A stretch of DNA of 64,000 nt from Icerya purchasi (GCA_039619475.1 CM077116.1:30486683-30550682); one strand, 5' to 3'. Counted from the stretch's first letter, positions 35,701-46,149 are shown. The notes: generated from the sequence alone by a model not told the origin. A program made the numbers and translations.

Positions 35701-38381
35701 TTCAAATAACTAGGACATTGCAATTTTTTCTTTCTGAATAGAGCAACTCGTATCTTATCCATCTTCGCTTCAATTGTTGGCTTTATTATGAACGAGGTTG
35801 ACGTAAGCGCTTTTACGAATTCTGCTAACCGGGGGAAAATCGAGAGCCTTTGGACGGACCCGGAAAACCGCCGATAAACCGAGGCGGGAATTGTAAAATT
35901 ACATTCGGTTAGCCATCAAGTAACATTGTCGTAAGCTTTTTCCTTTTTTAAGTGTCGCAGTTGCGCCGGATTTTTATTTTATTTTTACGATCGTAAAAAT
36001 TGCAATTAATTTCATTTCTGTTTGCAATTTTAACCTTTTATTTGCAATGTTCGCTTGTTGTTCGACCGCTACACTACTCGGCTGTAAAATGAAAAAGAAA
36101 GAAAGACGGCTTCTATCTCGAAATAAAATTTTAATTAGCCGCTCTGAAACTCGAACTCGGAACGGGAGGAAAAAATAACAATGGTTTTTTCAAGCTTTCC
36201 CCCCACATTTGTACGTTTAGCCGATAGACGAGAGATTGCAGCGTTGCCGCTGGTAATCCGAGTTTACGCATTAATAACGGGCCTACTACGGATTAAAGTA
36301 AAAAATAAAATGCAAGATGAGACGCGAATCCAATTATAATAGTAAACTCGCGAAAGGATGGTCGTGGGTCGGGGCTCGCTTTTTACAAGGGAAATTTTTT
36401 TTTAATGGCGTCCAATAAGCAAATTTTGCACGCGACTATAAAGAGAAATTAGCGAACCGAGGCTTGACCGAAGTGTTGTGTCGAGAGTGCTAGGGCAATT
36501 AGCCGAACAGGAGAAGACGGTCGACGACTAGGTTTCCTCAAAAATTAAAGCGAAAAATAAAGAGAGCCATTCAATTTTTCCCGAAAGTTCAGCGAACGCG
36601 TACCGTCAAACTGAACCCGGGCGGGGGGGCCGCCTCCGGCCATTACCATACGTATCCTTTAATGTTTACCTTTACGCCGCTCTAAGCTTTCGCATTAGGA
36701 AAACTACGCACTGAACTTTCCGTTACATATTCGCCGCGCTGTTTCTGTATCGTTAATTCCCCTTGTATTTCCATACGCTGTAATAACAACTTTCGTAACA
36801 AATCGGCTGGTTAGTTTCCGTTTCGTTAGCGGTTTGTTTTGTTGTGCTACAAAATGCGAATTAGTCGAGCTAAGATGTTTCAGTGTAAAGCTGCGACGAG
36901 GACATTGTTGCATTAATATTTGCCGGATGCGCTGTTATATATTCAAAAAAAAGAACAAGTATACTAACAAGCGTTGTTAACGATAGCAGCTCTGTAATGG
37001 AGATGGAAAAATAAAAGGTAAAATGAAAAATAACGAAAATTAACGAATCAACATGAACGCGAGAACGAGTGACGAATGAAAATAAAATTGCGTAAACATT
37101 CCAGCGAAACTTTTAAATAAGTTAGGCCGAATTAAAATATATAAATATTAAATAGAAAAAGAAGAAGCGCTTCTAATGCTGGTACAGGCGTCGATGGTTT
37201 TCCGCGAACTTATTACATTTCAGAAGGAATGAATTTCATTAAAAAGAAAAAAAAAAAAAAAAGGACGCCCGTGTGCGAGTCAGCGCAAAACAGTACCGAT
37301 AATGACCAAAGCGAGGTTAAAATGGGTGCTTCGATAAACAGTGGCTTAAGGTAGTGCAAGTGAAAGCGAATGCCGTCTGAAGCGATACCGATTACTAAGA
37401 ACAGATACATACAAACGAATAATAATATATGTATGTAATGCATATTTTTGTCGCGAGTCGGTTTGATCGTTTTATTTCCATTTCCTTTCTCGTTCGGTTC
37501 TTCATTATTTCCCTCGTTTTCCGCTTCCATCTGATTTTTGGTTAGATGATTAATACTTTTCCGGTTCGCAAGCTGTATATAATCGATCGCATCTGACCGA
37601 AATAGCTACGATCATCAAGTGCGGATATTTCCGGAATGGAAAGGAGAAAACGGGAATGATTTAGACCGGAGAATATGGTGACCGAAACAAAAGTCTGTAC
37701 AAAGGCAGAATCGCCGAGCGCAGTTAATCAGGAAGATAAAAAGAGACGAAGGTTTCATCCACCTTGATATTGTATGTTCCATAGTAAACAGACTTCGTAA
37801 AGAAAAATGGTATCGTGTTTCAATTGATGCGATACAATCGTCGTATGAAAGGAACATTGATCGGCGACAGATTTGTACATGCCTCGTTGTTCATTTTCTC
37901 GGCCGTACTGGTTTCCATCAATTGCGATATTCATCGACCCTGTTTATATATGCGCAAGACTGTCCTTTCTTAAATATCTGCGTCCTGCAAAGGTGTGATC
38001 ACTTTGAAATTTTATTGCGTCCAGTGGAAACTTTTGTTTATCAACAGAGTTTACTCGAGTTTACGTTTCATACAGCGCTCTCTTCCTAATCCGATCTCTC
38101 CAGAGGCGCTGCTTGTTTAGCGATGTTATTAATTATTTCTGCATGAAACAGGATTTTCAGTTCATGTTTTTAGTCTTGCCTGTCGCCATCCGTATTTCGT
38201 TTTTTTTCCCTTCCATTTTTCGCTTGCTACCCCGAATAAGCGGGCACGCTCTGACAAAGGTTAATTTTTTTAATTTTCCGAGACGAAATATCCATATCTA
38301 AGTATATATACATATTGTGAACTATTAAAATTTCAATTTTCTTTTAGTATGTAAACGAAAATTATGGTCGTCTTTTCCAGC

Positions 38382-38675
38382 CAGGGTGGTCATCCAATCG
38401 AGAAAACTGGGAATAAGACGGGGATTTTGTTGTAAAACCGGGGAAAATAGCCGAAAACGATATTTTTAATATACGAAAAAGTGAATTCATTTTTTAATGT
38501 ACTTTACTAGAAATAAATTACGAAATGTTCTGTTTTATTCATATAAAATAAGCTACAGCGCTAATCAAGCATTATCAATAGTAACAAAAAAATTCCATTT
38601 TTCTTTTTGTACTTAATCGGGAAATTGCGACGATTTGGATCGGGAATTTAAAAATTATATTTCAGTGGCCACCAT
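38382..38675. mobile_element. Small TIR element (MITE) with internal CCGGGAAA-type repeats
   Basis: The left end CAGGGTGGTCATCC and the complement of the right end, CATGGTGGCCACTG, match at most positions, forming imperfect terminal inverted repeats around ~295 bp. Inside, GGGAATAAGACGGGGA and ACCGGGGAAAA occur on one side and AATCGGGAAATT and ATCGGGAATTT on the other, a pattern seen in a common class of insect non-autonomous repeats with GGTGGCCA ends. No transposase. I could not fix a target duplication. The LINE inserted 21 bases beyond its right end. Confidence 0.6.
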
Positions 38676-38696
38676 GTCAGTAATTGTAAATATACT

Positions 38697-38709
38697 AACG
38701 TGATGGTTT
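38697..38709 (+). repeat. Target-site duplication, left copy
   Basis: AACGTGATGGTTT here is repeated exactly at 44124-44136 on the other side of the LINE. The final T bases overlap with the poly(A) tail (read as T), so the true length is 10-13. Confidence 0.9.
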
Positions 38710-38732
38710 TTTTTTTTTTTTTTTTTTTTGTT

Positions 38733-38765
38733 GGGACGCTTTTAATTGCCAGGATTATTGCGCCC
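38733..38765 (-). other. 3'-terminal stem-loop of the LINE
   Basis: On the element strand GGGCGC and GCGTCCC pair (6 bp, one bulged T) around a 20-base loop, ending three bases before the poly(A) tail. A stem-loop at the RNA 3' end is what several LINE reverse transcriptases recognise to start target-primed reverse transcription. The truncated LINE at 49861 has a comparable one. Confidence 0.7.
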
Positions 38766-38777
38766 ATCGGATAAGTT

Positions 38778-41506
38778 TTAGATTAGGGAGTATAGGTGGG
38801 TTTTTTTGAGAAAATTGATCAATGAATTTAATTGTTCTGGGTCATCAGATATTGATTGAGGGGTTATTTTGTGTTGTAATCGTTGGACAGAGAAGGAAGG
38901 GCAGGAGAAAAGAAGGTGTTTTATTGTCATGATATCTGAGGAGCAGTAGGTACAAGTGGGGTTTTGTCGAATTCCTTGATATAGGTGACCGTGGGTAATT
39001 TTGGTGTGACCAATACGGATTCTAGTAATAATAATTTCGTCGGTCCTATTGAGGCTTGATAAATGTTTCCAAGGGACGACTGATTTTTTGAAAGTATGAA
39101 GTTTGTTGGTATGTTGTTGGGACCATTCTAATTGCCATTTGTTTTGAGTTTGTACACATATATATGACTGGAGGTCTTGTGATATAAAGGGAAGGAGAGG
39201 GGAAGAACGGTGTGCGGATTTTGCAAGATTATCAACATTTTCGTTACCGGAGATGCCGATGTGACTCGGGATATACATGAAGCTGATTTTTATTTGTGAT
39301 TGGAATAAGATGTTGTATAAGTTGAGTATTTTCTGAATAAGAGGATTGTTTTTAGAAGTGTTTTGGAAAGAAACTAAGGAACTTAAGGAATCGGTCATGA
39401 TTAAAAATTTGCCAGACTGATAAGTTTCGCTGATATGAAATATACAATGGTAAATGGCCATTAATTCCGCTGTGTTATTTGAAGAGAACGAGGGAAGAGA
39501 GAAGTGAAATGATGATTGCTCTATGGAAAAGGCGTATCCTACGTGGTGTGTTTTTCTTTTTGAGCCGTCTGTGAAGCAGTGTATATGGCCACTGTATCTC
39601 GATAATTGATCAATGAAGTGATTTTTAATTATGAAAGGTGCGTAGTCTGGTTTTGGGTAGGCTGTAAGCGAGATATTTATTGGAGGAATGGATATAAGCC
39701 ATGGCTGATATTGTTGATTTATTTGTTTTTGAAGTAGTGGGAAAATATGATTACTTTTGATTATTTCAATGAATGAAGTGATTGGTTCGTGGACTGAGAT
39801 TGATGGAATTGAGAAAAAATCTATGACTCTTTTAGATATTGGATGGGATGTGTTTGACATTGTTTTGGCTAGATACTTGTTTGTTAGTAATTTTCTACGA
39901 TAAGATGGAGGGAGTTCAGCAGCTTCGCAGTAAATGCTAAGATTAGGCGAAGATGGAAGAGCTCCTATGCATAGTCGAATCGCTGCGTTATTAACAATGT
40001 CTAGGCTGGAGAGAGCTGATTGTTTTGCAGAACAGTATATGGGTGCTCCGTATTCGATTTTTGATCGAATTAGGGCACGATAGAATAGTAGCAGGAGGGA
40101 TCGAGATGGGTTGTGTCGAGGGTTTCTAATTATTTTTAATAAATTCAAGGATCGGAGAATTTCGGCTTTCGTTTCTTTAATATGTGGAATCCACGTAAGT
40201 TTTTGATCAAAAGTTAGGCCTAGAAACTTTGTTGAGGTTTTATACTGAAGAGGTTTATTATAGAAAGTGAGAGTTGGTTCTGTTAGGGATTTTCTTTTGT
40301 GGCTGAAATTAACTATGTGTGTTTTACTGCTAGAAAAGGAAAGGCCGTTTTCTTCGGCCCAGATTTGAAGTTTGTTTAACGCTGGTTGAAGAAGTTGATA
40401 TGCTATTTGTGGGCTATTGCAACGTAAGGCTATGTTTATATCATCTGCGAACAGTCGTAAGGATATCGGGTAGGAGATTATTTCGGTTATATCGTCAATC
40501 AGAATTATGAAAAGGATTGTGCTGAGAACGGAACCTTGGGGTACTCCATTCTCTATTCCAAAAATTTTGGAGGATTCGTTATTTAGTCTCACTTGGAAAG
40601 TTCGGTCTTTTAGGAAATTCTGTACGAAATATGCTAGATGACCTTTTATACCGAGTGAATGAAGTCTACGTAGGATTTTGGATCTCCATGCTTTATCATA
40701 AGCTTTTTCGAGGTCAAAGAATATGGAGTATAGATTTTCCTTGTTTTTGAAGGCAGATGTTATTTCTTGTTGGAGGTCTAATAATTGATCTAACGTAGAA
40801 CGATTTTTTCGAAAACCGCTTTGGAGACTGCTTAAGTAATTATTCGATTCGAGATACCAAATTAGTCGTGTACTGACCATTTTCTCCATTATTTTGCATG
40901 GGACGCATGTTAAAGAAATAGGTCGATAACCAGTTGGTAGGTTGGCGTCCTTATTTGGTTTTAAGATGGGAATGACAATAGCGTGTCTCCATTTGGTGGG
41001 GAAAGTGTCGTAGACCCAAATGGAATTGAAAATCTGAAGAAGGGCTTCTAAACCTGATTGAGGTAATTTTTTGATCATTTGAGGGTGAATATCATCTGGT
41101 CCTGGTGAAGAGTCTCGGATATTATGGTTTAGAGCTATTTCAAGCTCATCAATAGAAAACAGTGCATTGTGAGGTTCTGAGTTATCTGAATTAAAATTTA
41201 TTTCAATTTTTTCTTTCTGAATCTTATGGTTTTGAAAAAACATGCTGTAGTTAGAGGATGCTGATACATCGGAAAAATGTTGGGCTAGACTATTTGTAAT
41301 TTCAGTTTGATCTGTTAAAATTTTGTTGTCGACTGTTAAAAAATTTATGGTGTGGGGGATGTATGAGCCCTTTAGGATTTTTATTTTTCTCCAAGTTTCT
41401 TTAATAGATGAATTTTGAGTAATCGATTTTATAAATTTTACCCAACTTTCGTTTTTTTTTTGGCGAATGATTAAGCGAGTTTGGGCTCTATTTTTTTTAA
41501 AAAAAT
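38778..41506 (-). CDS. LINE ORF2, reverse transcriptase and RNase H part
   Basis: The open frame reaches from a methionine at 41594 to the stop at 38778 (938 codons), but homology to the polyprotein starts only near 41500, where it continues the upstream endonuclease frame after a -1 shift. Counting from the methionine at 41594, the reverse transcriptase has YRPISL at 223-228, the first catalytic Asp at 294 (FFDLEKAYD), GVPQGSVLS at 350-358 and FADD at 382-385. RNase H has an intact tetrad: D676 (FTDGS), E710, D735 and D788 (SHIGISGNENVDNLAK). A C-terminal CX2CX8HX4C cluster lies at 881-898. The protein copies element RNA into DNA at the nicked target and removes RNA. All catalytic residues are present, so the enzyme could be active if it is joined to the endonuclease by frameshifting. 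Confidence 0.95.
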
Positions 41507-42472
41507 TAAATTTTCCAATGTAGGATTTTTTTTGTATTTGCGTAATGCACGTTTTCGGTTTTTGATCGCAGTTTTGATTTCTGGGCACCACCAAGGGACT
41601 ACCTTGGGAGGAAATTTGGAAGAAGATTTTGGTATGCTAACCGAGGCTCCATGTACGACAGAGGTTGTGAAATTTTTGACATTATCGTCGATAGAAAGGT
41701 GGTAGTCGAAGGTAAAGGAAAAATTTTGTTGGAATTTAATCCAGTCGGCTTTATTAATAATCCATTTCGGATATTTTTTCAATTCGTTGTGTGGGGTTTG
41801 GTTATTGTTTAACGAAATTTCGATCGGAAAATGATCACTAAAGTACAGGTCATCGAGAGGTTTCCAATTTAGAAAATGGGCTATATTAGGTGAGCAAAAG
41901 GTTAGGTCAATTGCGGAGAAACTTCCATTAGAAGCGTTAAAATGTGTGTTATCGCCGGTGTTTAAAAGAACGGAATCTGTTTGGTTTAAATATTTATCTA
42001 CGGAATTACCTCGATTATTTGTGTTATTTGAGTTCCAAGTTGGGCTGTGAGCGTTGAAGTCACCGGTGATAATGTAGGGAGTTGGTAGCTGATTTCGAAT
42101 ATCATTTAATTCATCGCTCTGGAGATTTTGATCAGGGGGTATATAAATATTGCAGATAGTGATAGGGCTTTTGAAATGGTTAAGAGTATATACTTGAACG
42201 GCTATGGCTTGTAAATTACTGATTAAATGGATTGGGACTGCTTTTATATCTTTATTCACTAGAATTGCGACTCCACCACAAGCAATGATGCCTCCAGGGT
42301 AGTCGTTACGAAAAATTTTATACTTGGGAATTTGAAACGAAATTTGTGACCGTAAATGGGTTTCTTGTAGAGTGATGATTTGGGGAGAGGTTTTTTGAAT
42401 TAAGAGTTGGAGTTCATTTTTATGGCTTCTCACGCCGTTACAATTCCATTGAATAACGTATTTGATTAGGTA
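41471..42472 (-). CDS. LINE ORF2, apurinic-type endonuclease part
   Basis: The frame is open from 42472, just after a TAA at 42475-42473, to a TAA at 41473-41471. It starts with the family hallmark VIQWNCNGVRSH; no ATG precedes it, so it is not a simple AUG-started gene. Endonuclease motifs follow in order: LQETHL (metal-binding Glu), NIYIPP, GDFNAHSPTWNS (catalytic Asp and Asn), SAIDLTF and SDHFPI (catalytic His). The enzyme nicks the genomic target to prime reverse transcription. After KNPTLENLIFLKK the frame hits the T7A8 run and ends ten codons later, while the -1 frame continues into the reverse transcriptase. In other LINEs of this type endonuclease and reverse transcriptase are one polypeptide, so either this copy lost a base or a -1 ribosomal shift joins them. 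Confidence 0.92.
   Translation of the reverse strand, partial: YLIKYVIQWNCNGVRSHKNELQLLIQKTSPQIITLQETHLRSQISFQIPKYKIFRNDYPGGIIACGGVAILVNKDIKAVPIHLISNLQAIAVQVYTLNHFKSPITICNIYIPPDQNLQSDELNDIRNQLPTPYIITGDFNAHSPTWNSNNTNNRGNSVDKYLNQTDSVLLNTGDNTHFNASNGSFSAIDLTFCSPNIAHFLNWKPLDDLYFSDHFPIEISLNNNQTPHNELKKYPKWIINKADWIKFQQNFSFTFDYHLSIDDNVKNFTTSVVHGASVSIPKSSSKFPPKVVPWWCPEIKTAIKNRKRALRKYKKNPTLENLIFLKKIEPKLA
41495..41501 (-). other. Slippery heptamer at endonuclease/reverse transcriptase junction
   Basis: In the endonuclease frame the codons read ATT TTT TTA AAA AAA ATA, which contains T TTA AAA, a canonical X XXY YYZ heptamer for -1 frameshifting. The frame entered by a -1 shift is exactly the reverse transcriptase frame. 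It may also simply mark a base lost from the T7A8 run. Confidence 0.6.
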
Positions 42473-42562
42473 TTAAGAATAACGGATTGGATTAATTATT
42501 GTTGATACGATTTAGATAAATTTTTACAAATAGCAAAGTAGATTGCGTATTACCATTCGAAT

Positions 42563-43882
42563 TCAATCGTTCATGTCGGGCTCCTTCTGTATGTTATCTG
42601 GATTGTCTGGATTGTCTGGACTTTCAGCATTTTCTAAAATCGATTCTTCTAATTTTTTTTTCAGTCTTGTAAAACGATTTTTCATTGATCGGTGTTCCAG
42701 ATGCAGATAATTGTCGGCCAGGATTTTTATTATACCGTTGAAATCGGTGGTGAGTTGAGCTACGCATTGGGTAGGATCTTGCTGCCCTTTTACGAGATCC
42801 ATGAGTAATTTGAAGTTGGAAAGTGATATCGGATAATCTTGCTTATTTTTTTCAAAGTTTTCTTCGATGGATTCTAAAAGTTGTTTTGTTGAGAATGTTT
42901 CTTCGGTTGAAGTTGTTGCCGGATTTTCGATTTTGGCCTTCTTTTGTTTTTGTTTTTTTGTATGTGGTGTTTCTGTTTCGTTAGCGGGCGTTGGGAGGTC
43001 GTCAACTGTTTGGTCGCTGTGAGATTGGGTGCTGATTGATAGTGGTCTTTTAATGGTCTGTTGAACAACGTCCGTTTCATCGCGGGTATAATTTTCGTTA
43101 CCACGAGGTACGTCTTCACTTTGGCAGATGGTGTTGGAAGGTGCCTCCGTGTTAGCATTTCCAGTTGATTCGACAATTTTAATTGTGTTGTTCACATCCT
43201 TTTCGTCATCGTTCGATTTATAGGAATTTTTTTCTGATTCTTTGGACGTTAATTTTTGGGATTTATCCAGAGTTTCATTATATTCTTCGGATCTGTTAAA
43301 CTCACATGACTGCGTTGTGTGACCGAATTGATGGCAGATGAAGCATTTGATTTGAGCATCATTGTAAAATACTCGATATTCGTCGTCTTCATATTTGACA
43401 AACTCTGAGTTCGGCAATTTTTCCGAAGTTTCTGCTGAGATATATACAAATCTTCTTTCTGAAAGGATATTAGTCAAACCCTCTTCCTGCGTAAGTCGCA
43501 AGAATTTCATGTCTGAAGTAGGTACTACTCCGTGGGAGACGATTAGTTTAATTATTTCTGCATGGGGGACGTGGGGGGGTACATTAGATACGATTACTTT
43601 TTTATCATTTTTTTCTTGTCGGTACCATCTGGCTTTGACTAGTTTTCTATTAATCTCGATTTCTCCACCTGACTTGAAAAAATTTTCAGCGATTTCTCTG
43701 CTTCTGATATACATTCGAACGCGGTTATTCGATATTTTGGCGCAATGTAGTATATTATTACCTATGATGTTTACCATTTTTCGAGCGTAATACGGCAGCG
43801 GAGCTCCATCGACGTGTGGGAAAATTATAGCTTGGTTGGCGGACGGGAAGGTTTCTTTTTTCGTTGCAGTTGCGTACGACAT
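42563..43882 (-). CDS. LINE ORF1 protein with zinc knuckle
   Basis: The first real ATG of the frame is at 43882 (MSYATATKK), giving 439 residues; the frame is open further upstream to about 43963 but only with non-ATG codons. The N-terminal third holds one or two RRM-like segments (VNIIGNN..HCAKI, and KVIVSNVPPHVPHAEIIKLI). A CX2CX4HX4C zinc knuckle follows at about residues 180-193 (CFICHQFGHTTQSC). The C-terminal half is polar, with an acidic, Asn/Thr-rich linker, the Lys-rich KKQKQKKAKI, a helix-prone segment, and a tail with PDN repeats. It is the RNA-binding component of the retrotransposition particle. No internal stop or frameshift is visible. It is in the same frame as the endonuclease part, separated by four in-frame stops over 90 bases. 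Confidence 0.92.
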   Translation of the reverse strand: MSYATATKKETFPSANQAIIFPHVDGAPLPYYARKMVNIIGNNILHCAKISNNRVRMYIRSREIAENFFKSGGEIEINRKLVKARWYRQEKNDKKVIVSNVPPHVPHAEIIKLIVSHGVVPTSDMKFLRLTQEEGLTNILSERRFVYISAETSEKLPNSEFVKYEDDEYRVFYNDAQIKCFICHQFGHTTQSCEFNRSEEYNETLDKSQKLTSKESEKNSYKSNDDEKDVNNTIKIVESTGNANTEAPSNTICQSEDVPRGNENYTRDETDVVQQTIKRPLSISTQSHSDQTVDDLPTPANETETPHTKKQKQKKAKIENPATTSTEETFSTKQLLESIEENFEKNKQDYPISLSNFKLLMDLVKGQQDPTQCVAQLTTDFNGIIKILADNYLHLEHRSMKNRFTRLKKKLEESILENAESPDNPDNPDNIQKEPDMND

Positions 43883-44123
43883 GCTCGGTCTGTACTCAGT
43901 ACCGGATGTCGTTTTGATTGTCTGATTTACGAAAAACCAGCTGAGGTCGGCTGCGACCGGCAAAGTCTTACGTTGCGATTACGATTTACTTGACACTTAT
44001 CGGAACACGAATACAAAACGATTAATATGTTAGAGATAAACTATAGAAGATAAGATAAGGTTAAAACTCTGTTTCGCGTACGCGTACAACTACGTCTAAC
44101 TCGGAACACGTTAACTTCTTTTC
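43883..44123 (-). promoter_or_regulatory. 5'UTR/internal promoter region of the LINE
   Basis: The element's 5' terminus, defined by the target duplication, starts GAAAAGAAGTTAACG. LINEs of this type carry an internal promoter in this position. I see no canonical TATA box; downstream promoter motifs cannot be assigned with confidence. Confidence 0.5.
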
Positions 44124-44136
44124 AACGTGATGGTTT
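44124..44136 (+). repeat. Target-site duplication, right copy
   Basis: AACGTGATGGTTT, identical to 38697-38709. The pre-insertion site can be read by bringing these two flanks together: ...TATACT and CTAGATT... on either side. Confidence 0.9.
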
Positions 44137-44180
44137 CTAGATTATTTGAAACAAATTCAGTTAGATTCATACCGATACTT

Positions 44181-44183
44181 AAC

Positions 44184-44211
<28 letters not shown>
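44181..44211 (+). repeat. Run of about 31 A
   Basis: Homopolymer just upstream of the SINE. It is not obviously a retrocopy tail, since no duplication was found around it. Confidence 0.9.
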
Positions 44212-44214
<3 letters not shown>

Positions 44215-44242
44215 AAAATGACGGTACTTTTAACACACAAGT

Positions 44243-44512
44243 AGTGCTGTAGCCTAGCAGTTAAGGTGCTTGCCTACCAAACGTTACGGGCTCAAGACTT
44301 GTCTCGTTCTGTATCCAAGTCGCTGCCGGGTTTACCTAGCCTGAAATAATCTTGGGTATCAGAGAAATCTGGGAAAGTGAAGTCAGCTGATAGAAAGGAA
44401 CTCTTGCCTCTCTATTCCCATTAGTGCTGTTCGGCTTAGTACCATTATGGAAAGCTTAACTTCACAATCCCCGACGCTCTGTGTCCATGGGACTTACTTT
44501 ACTGATAAGAAC
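44243..44512 (+). mobile_element. tRNA-derived SINE
   Basis: The head resembles a tRNA with polymerase III internal promoters: box A TAGCCTAGCAGTTAAGGTG at 44250-44268 and a box B-like GGGCTCAAGAC at 44288-44298. The spacing between them is close to that of a tRNA gene. It is followed by about 200 bases of unrelated body and ends in CCATGGGACTTACTTTACT, a TTAC-type tail. Transcription by polymerase III and mobilisation by a LINE's reverse transcriptase are the known biology of such elements. I found only weak similarity between the flanks (AACACAC left, GAACACA right), so the exact limits are uncertain. It does not look like a functional tRNA: the acceptor stem does not pair. Confidence 0.7.
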
Positions 44513-44749
44513 ACATGGTAAAATTTTGGGCCGGACAATATAGACAGAATTGAAAGGTGTAATAAAACATCGTAACTGTGGAAGTTAAGGCGGAAGATTC
44601 TATTACCGATTCATAAAACTGGCAATAGATTAAAACTTTATACACAGTAGATTTGAAAATCATCCAGTATAACATCCCGTATTTCGAATCAGAATTTCGT
44701 GAAGAATAATTTGGGTACTTTTTAAACACTTGTACGTTTTTTAATTTTT

Positions 44750-44758
44750 TATTATTAA

Positions 44759-44789
<31 letters not shown>

Positions 44790-44800
44790 GTTATTATTAT
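44750..44800. repeat. (TTA)n microsatellite
   Basis: About 16 TTA units with one G interruption. Confidence 0.9.
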
Positions 44801-45967
44801 TTTCTGTTTATGAAGAATTAAAGAATAATATTCATTTTTTAAATGTTATAAAAATGGGAAAATTTTTTCAAATATTTATTTTCCTTTTAAATAATGCGCC
44901 CGTGTGTGCGCGTGGTTTTTTCAAATTTGTTCGTTCTTTAAAAATATATATATATATATTAAAAGAGGATTATTGTCGTGTACGTCATTTGTTTGCTAAT
45001 TTTAAAGAAACAAAAAAAATGGAGATTTTATGTAAAATCTAAAGCTCAAAAAATGAAAAAAAAAAAAAACAAAACAAAAACAAATACTAGCCACGAACAC
45101 GCGATGTCAAATTTATATATTGCGTTTTGCTAATATTTGGGAGGCAGCTGATTATTCGATAGATAAAAAACGAATTCAGTCGCATTCTACGAACTTATTT
45201 GCTTAATCAATCATTGATTCTTTTCGGTTATGTTTGTTTTTTCAACCTCTACAACCATAGCATACATCTGTTTGTTCGTTTTCTATTGCAATAACAAGTC
45301 TCAGAGGACCTAATTAAGTAACGCAAAGCTACCATTAAAAATGATATCCCTCGTGTTTCTCCGTAATTTGTACTTCTTGTTATTAAGCGCAATTAAAAGC
45401 CGTTCTTTTTGCTACCACCACACATCTCCTCGTCAAGAACTGAATTTATTTTTTAATGTTTTTAATTATTTATTCGCATTAAAGAGATTTTGAATTGATA
45501 TTGTAAAGTTGGTTTTTCTTTTAGTTCCGCTACGGAAAAGGGCAAACTTTCACCGTATCCTATGCGCTTAGGTAGTTGGCACGTAATGCAAACTTTGTCC
45601 ACTGTGTTAGGGAAGTATGAAAAATAAAAATGAGAGGTATTGAGAAAATATAATAACCGAAATAAGAGTTTTTGCTTATAAGTTAGATAAGTATGGCAAA
45701 CAGCTTAAATTTGGCAACTGTATTATCGAACTCTGCTGCAAATTCATTTTGACTGATGTAGAATATTTCGAACGGTTTGTTTTCGAAACTGACGTGGGCG
45801 TATATTTTTAAAATACTTTTAGAAAATGATAAGGATTTAATGAAAAAAAGAGTTAAGTTTTGAAAGTTAATCTTAAACCTAGCTTAGTAATCGATCAGAC
45901 TAATGCTAAATTCTGTTTTCAAAACTTGCTGTCTTTATTTTTATTTATTTATTTATTTCTTTATTTA

Positions 45968-46149
<182 letters not shown>

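Larger units (their letters stand above)
26970..38380. other. Gene-free stretch
   Basis: Contains (TA)n at about 27804-27852, A runs near 28411-28434, 30207-30230, 32989-33012 and 34284-34300, (TTA)n at 32710-32742 and a T21 run near 35079. Open frames (27941, 28902, 33305, 36704, 37213 and others) are short, low in complexity or without domains. A GC-richer island near 36590-36680 has no identified role. Confidence 0.4.
38710..44123 (-). mobile_element. Full-length RNase H-bearing LINE (I-like), ~5.4 kb
   Basis: The element lies on the minus strand: 5'UTR of at most about 240 bases, ORF1, an endonuclease frame, a reverse transcriptase-RNase H frame, a very short 3'UTR with a terminal stem-loop, and a poly(A) tail (T run at 38707-38729). 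It is bounded by exact 13 bp duplications, so its 5' end is defined near 44123 and it appears complete. The presence of an RNase H domain after the reverse transcriptase and a CCHC ORF1 places it among the I-type LINEs (I, Nimb and relatives). Exact clade assignment needs a phylogeny. The only visible lesion in ORF2 is a single frame change in a T7A8 run, so it is a recent insertion. Confidence 0.95.

Noticed and set aside
44243..44320. Possible functional tRNA gene.
   Set aside because: Boxes A and B are present but the acceptor and anticodon stems do not pair, and the body continues as a SINE.
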